DNA from: Prevotella melaninogenica ATCC 25845
GTDB lineage: Bacteria; Bacteroidota; Bacteroidia; Bacteroidales; Bacteroidaceae
Direction of reading: 5' to 3'
NCBI RefSeq assembly: GCF_000144405.1
Contig: NC_014371.1
Location: 806,001-870,000 of the forward strand
DNA length: 64,000 bases
Part shown: one piece after another, positions 60,989 through 64,000 of the stretch
Numbering within the stretch: the stretch's first letter is position 1
Layout: the number at the start of each line of letters is the position of its first letter
Program-made: the position numbers and the translations under genes
Notes under the pieces: generated by a model
Told to the model about the DNA's origin: nothing
The model's database searches: none
The model's input: the letters and a program-made list of their open reading frames with translations, nothing else

Positions 60989-63900
60989 TTCCGCATAGAA
61001 TGAGGCAAGTTCGGGTACCTTGATGAATGTTCTGAAACGTTCCTTCTGAATAATCTCATTGGTGATGGAAAACTCATAGTCGGTGGACTTCTTGGCAAAG
61101 ACTGCTGCCCAAGCGTCAAAACTGTTGATGCCCTGCTTTTCCAAGGCTTGCGGGCGCAAGTATTTGAAGAGCAAATATAATTCTGTTAGCGAATTACTGA
61201 TAGTAGTTCCTGAAAGGAATGTTGCGCCCAAGTCCTTGCCCGACCGCTCCTGTATGGTGCGTATGGCAAAGAGCATATTGAGGGCTCTCTGTGAGCCGTC
61301 GGGATTGCCCAAGCCCGATACCCTGTCATGTCGGGTGTTGAACATCAGGTTCTTGAACTGGTGTGATTCATCGACAAAGAGGTGGTCGATGCCCATCATC
61401 TTGAAATCGACGGCATCGTCCTTGCGCTCGGCTATGCTGTCCTGTATATTCTGTAACTTGGCTTCAAGCGTCTGCTTGCGCTTTTCCAAGCCTTTGAGCA
61501 TAGCACGGGAAATGTCCGCTCCCTGCATACGGAGCACTTCAAGATTTTCTTCTACAGAATCTTTTTCTTTCTGCAAAATCGCTTCTTGTATCTCCAATGC
61601 TTGCGGTATCATACCGAACTGCTCATGCGTAAGGATAATGCAATCCCAATCGTTGTTCTTGATGTCGTTGAAAATACGCTGGCGGTTCTGTTTATTAAAA
61701 TCGTTCTTGCCCGGATAGAGAACCTTGGCATTGGGGTAAGCCTTGCGGAAGGTATCTGCAATGTCGAAAACATTCGCCTTCAGTCCGATAATCATCGGCT
61801 TGTTCGCCAATCCCAAGCGTTTCATCTCGTATGCTGCCGTACACATGATAAGCGTCTTGCCCGCTCCCACCTCGTGGTCGCAGATACCCCCGCCATTGGT
61901 TTTGAGCATCCATACGGCATCCTTCTGGCTTTTATATAGGTCGGTTATGCCCAACCGTTTCAAGTCAAGGTCGGGAAAAGTCTGATGCGTGCCGTCAAAG
62001 TTTGGTCGCACAAAGCAATTGAAAAGGCGGTTGTACCTGTCGGATAACTGCTCCTTGAACGTGTCAGGTGTTCGTCTGAGCCAATCGACAAAGCCCTGCC
62101 TGATTTCCTCAATCTTGGCATTTGCCATCTGGATGGCATGTCCGTCCCTTACTTTGATGGTCTTGGTTTCTCCCGTAACCTTGTCCGTCACCTCCTTGCT
62201 CTTGTTGATGTCGGGAATGGTATTGTGTAGGGCGTGCTTCAAGAGATTGATGCCATCATAACGGCGAAATTCTCCCTGTACGGCATACTTGTGCCAGATA
62301 TTGGCATTCTTTCTGTCGCAGACAATGCTGTACTCGTCCATGTTGGAATGGTAGGATACGCCAATATCCGTCCCGAAGAACTCCGAGGCGAACCTGCCAT
62401 AGACTTTGGCAGGTATCCAGCGTTCACCGAGATTAAAGTCAAGGTCTGCAAATGGAATGGGTGTTGGCGTGGCTGCACGCAAGGCAGCAAGGCTCTGTTT
62501 GGCTTCCTCATGGTCTGGATGATCCAAGAGCCACGACTCGATACGCTCCGCCTTTTCTATTACATTGCCCGAAATGAACTTGTCCGCCACTTCGTAGGCA
62601 TTCTCTTCGGGATTGTAATAGATGCGACCTTCCAAGGAAGAAATAATGTCGTTTTCCTCCATATCAGGTAAAAGTGAACTCATGTAGTCAAGTTCCACCG
62701 CGCCGTACTTGTTGAGCGATGCACCCAAGGCTTCCATCGGGTCTGCGGCAACGGTCAGTTCCGTGGTAGAAAATGCTGTAGGATGGTCAAAGATGTCTGC
62801 CTTGACGTACCTGCCGTTCTCAGAGCGTTCCAAGAAGAGCATTTCCACGCCTGTAGCATCCATCTTGATGATGTCGGTGTTCGCCTTCTGATTGAAGTAG
62901 CCCCAACAGGATACATAATCATCATACAGGTGGTTGAGTCTGCTGCGGTCTTCCTTGTCTTCTGCATGGTTCTCTGCCTCGTAGTCATAGAGACGGTGAT
63001 AGCACTCCCGTATCTCGATATAGGCTTTGAGACGGGAAAGCTGGGCATACGGCAAGTCCATCGGGTTAAAGGTTGGATGTCGCTTTAAGTCAGAAAGAAA
63101 GCCTACCTGCCCTTTCTGCACGACAATGGAGCCGTCTCTCAGGTGAGAGTCCGGCGAAGAGAGAAAAGGGCGTGGTGAAGTGTCAAACTCTTTTCTGACT
63201 TCTGCTATCGGCTGCGGCTTGCGCTCCTCGGCTTCATTCATGAAGTCGAAAAGGGACGGCTCACGTGGGGAGGAAGAAGCCGCTTTCCTGCTGCCACGGG
63301 TACGCCGTTGAGGAACAGTTACCGCCTTTTGTATCTTGGACTCCGATGGTTTCTGGGGAGCAGTTTGAGTTATAGGACGATGCGCCTGTGAAGTTCTTGA
63401 ATCATCCTTGATTTCATTGTTCACACGGGTAACTTCTCTTGTCCAAAGACTGTATTCCTCTGGGGCAAATAGTGACAGTTGCTCCGGTTGTCCGATATCT
63501 TCCATGTTATTGTCCACCACCGGATGATGATCGTCGTCAAAGAATATTGTCTGCCCGTTCATCTCTCTCGGGGCTTCAATATCCGTACGGATTTCCTGTG
63601 GTTCCTGCTCGTATTGATGATGAAGTGTCAAGGCGGGTACGCCTTCGGGAGCAGGTTCTATAGTCATGGAAGGCTGTTCTGATACTAATTGTTGTGGGTC
63701 AGACTCTGGTGATGACGGCTGTAATGGAATTGTCTCGCCGTTGGAAATGGTATTTTCTGTTGTCTGTGCCTTGGTAATGGTAAAATCGTTCGAGTCTATG
63801 ACCTGTCCGACATTAATATTTATTTCTGTTTCTAGCTCTTCCTTGGGCGTTTTGATTTCAGAAACACCGTTCACAGTCTCCTTAACGGTGTATTCTGTCT

Positions 63901-64000
63901 TTGTTACCACTTCTTCCTTGATTTCCTCTGCCACCACTTCTTCTTTGGTATATTGTCCTCTGACGATTTCTTCCAGTTCGGCTATCTCGTGCAATTTCTT
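60983..64000 (-). pseudogene. Large mobile-element helicase, N-terminal side, split gene (runs off the window)
   Basis: About 1003 residues, open to the right edge, so the true start lies outside the window. The first part is E/Q/P-rich and probably disordered (to about 280). Next comes a conserved region (PYAQLSRLKAYIEIRECYHRLYDYEAENH), then the helicase N domain: GGGICDHEVGAGKTLIM (Walker A type) near residue 705 and HLFVDESHQFKNLMF (DEAH-type box) near 875, then LSGTTISNSLTELYLLFKYLRPQAL. It stops after KVPELASFYAEV, at the att-like repeat of element B. The continuation is at 26511-26737 and then 11538-13070. Normally such proteins also carry a methylase domain further upstream. The helicase C domain is now 48 kb away, so activity should be lost. 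Confidence 0.85.
60989..61000. repeat. Right att-like direct repeat of element B
   Basis: TTCCGCATAGAA, partner of 26726-26737 with 2 mismatches; encodes FYAE of the helicase on the minus strand. Confidence 0.65.

Noticed and set aside
13056..61000. Idea that elements A and B are one composite element with the helicase piece as cargo
   Set aside because: Each has its own integrase pair, own end repeats and own distinct direct repeats, and the middle piece completes the flanking gene exactly.

Overview
The window looks like accessory, mobile DNA from a Bacteroidota chromosome, most likely a Prevotella-like species. The reasons are Bacteroidetes-type promoters (TAnnTTTG -7 boxes), type IX secretion (T9SS) sorting domains, IS families common in that group (IS66, ISAon1-like, IS1182, IS4 with DUF4372), and tandem tyrosine recombinases of the CTnDOT-like kind. 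The genus is an inference. No rRNA, tRNA or ordinary housekeeping gene is present.

Layout. (1) 1-7,618 is an IS graveyard: an IS66 remnant fused to a truncated ISAon1-like element, an intact IS1182, a PLD-type nuclease gene with its own promoter, an integrase pseudogene, a truncated DUF1016 gene, an intact IS4 and an IS1182 remnant. (2) 7,622-13,070 belongs to an older conjugative or mobilizable element: an HTH fragment, a TOPRIM primase/ATPase, an HTH protein, an Abi_2/AbiF gene preceded by a structured RNA candidate, and the 3' third of a very large helicase gene on the minus strand. (3) 13,071-26,510 (called element A here) carries two integrases, DUF1896, two HTH genes, DUF3408, an oriT-like region, and an Rhs toxin locus with a Tae4-like tip. 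(4) 26,511-26,737 is a 227-bp middle piece of the same helicase gene. (5) 26,738-60,988 (element B) has a related backbone in the opposite orientation and a large Rhs locus: two outer-membrane barrels, a T9SS-sorted protein, a 3096-aa Rhs lipoprotein, then an array of orphan Rhs-tip/immunity cassettes. (6) 60,989-64,000 is the 5' part of the helicase gene, running off the window.

The central observation is that one large minus-strand helicase gene is cut into three collinear pieces by two related integrative elements, inserted in opposite orientation only 227 bp apart. Each junction carries a short imperfect direct repeat. The two elements share a nearly identical non-coding control block and accessory genes but have divergent integrases, and both carry Rhs toxins as cargo.

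Functionally, both Rhs loci place a small or medium protein with a T9SS type A C-terminal sorting domain just upstream of an Rhs protein that lacks one, because its C-terminus is the toxin. I infer that the upstream protein may serve the toxin's export. Downstream of the full-length Rhs gene of element B, five further cassettes repeat the same Rhs 3' core, each ending in a different toxin tip followed by an overlapping or abutting immunity gene. The tips include two HExxH metallopeptidase candidates and a lipase-like hydrolase. One cassette is interrupted by an IS4 element with a 9-bp target duplication whose removal would restore the reading frame exactly. The array is arranged so that homologous recombination could swap a new toxin and immunity pair onto the full-length gene.
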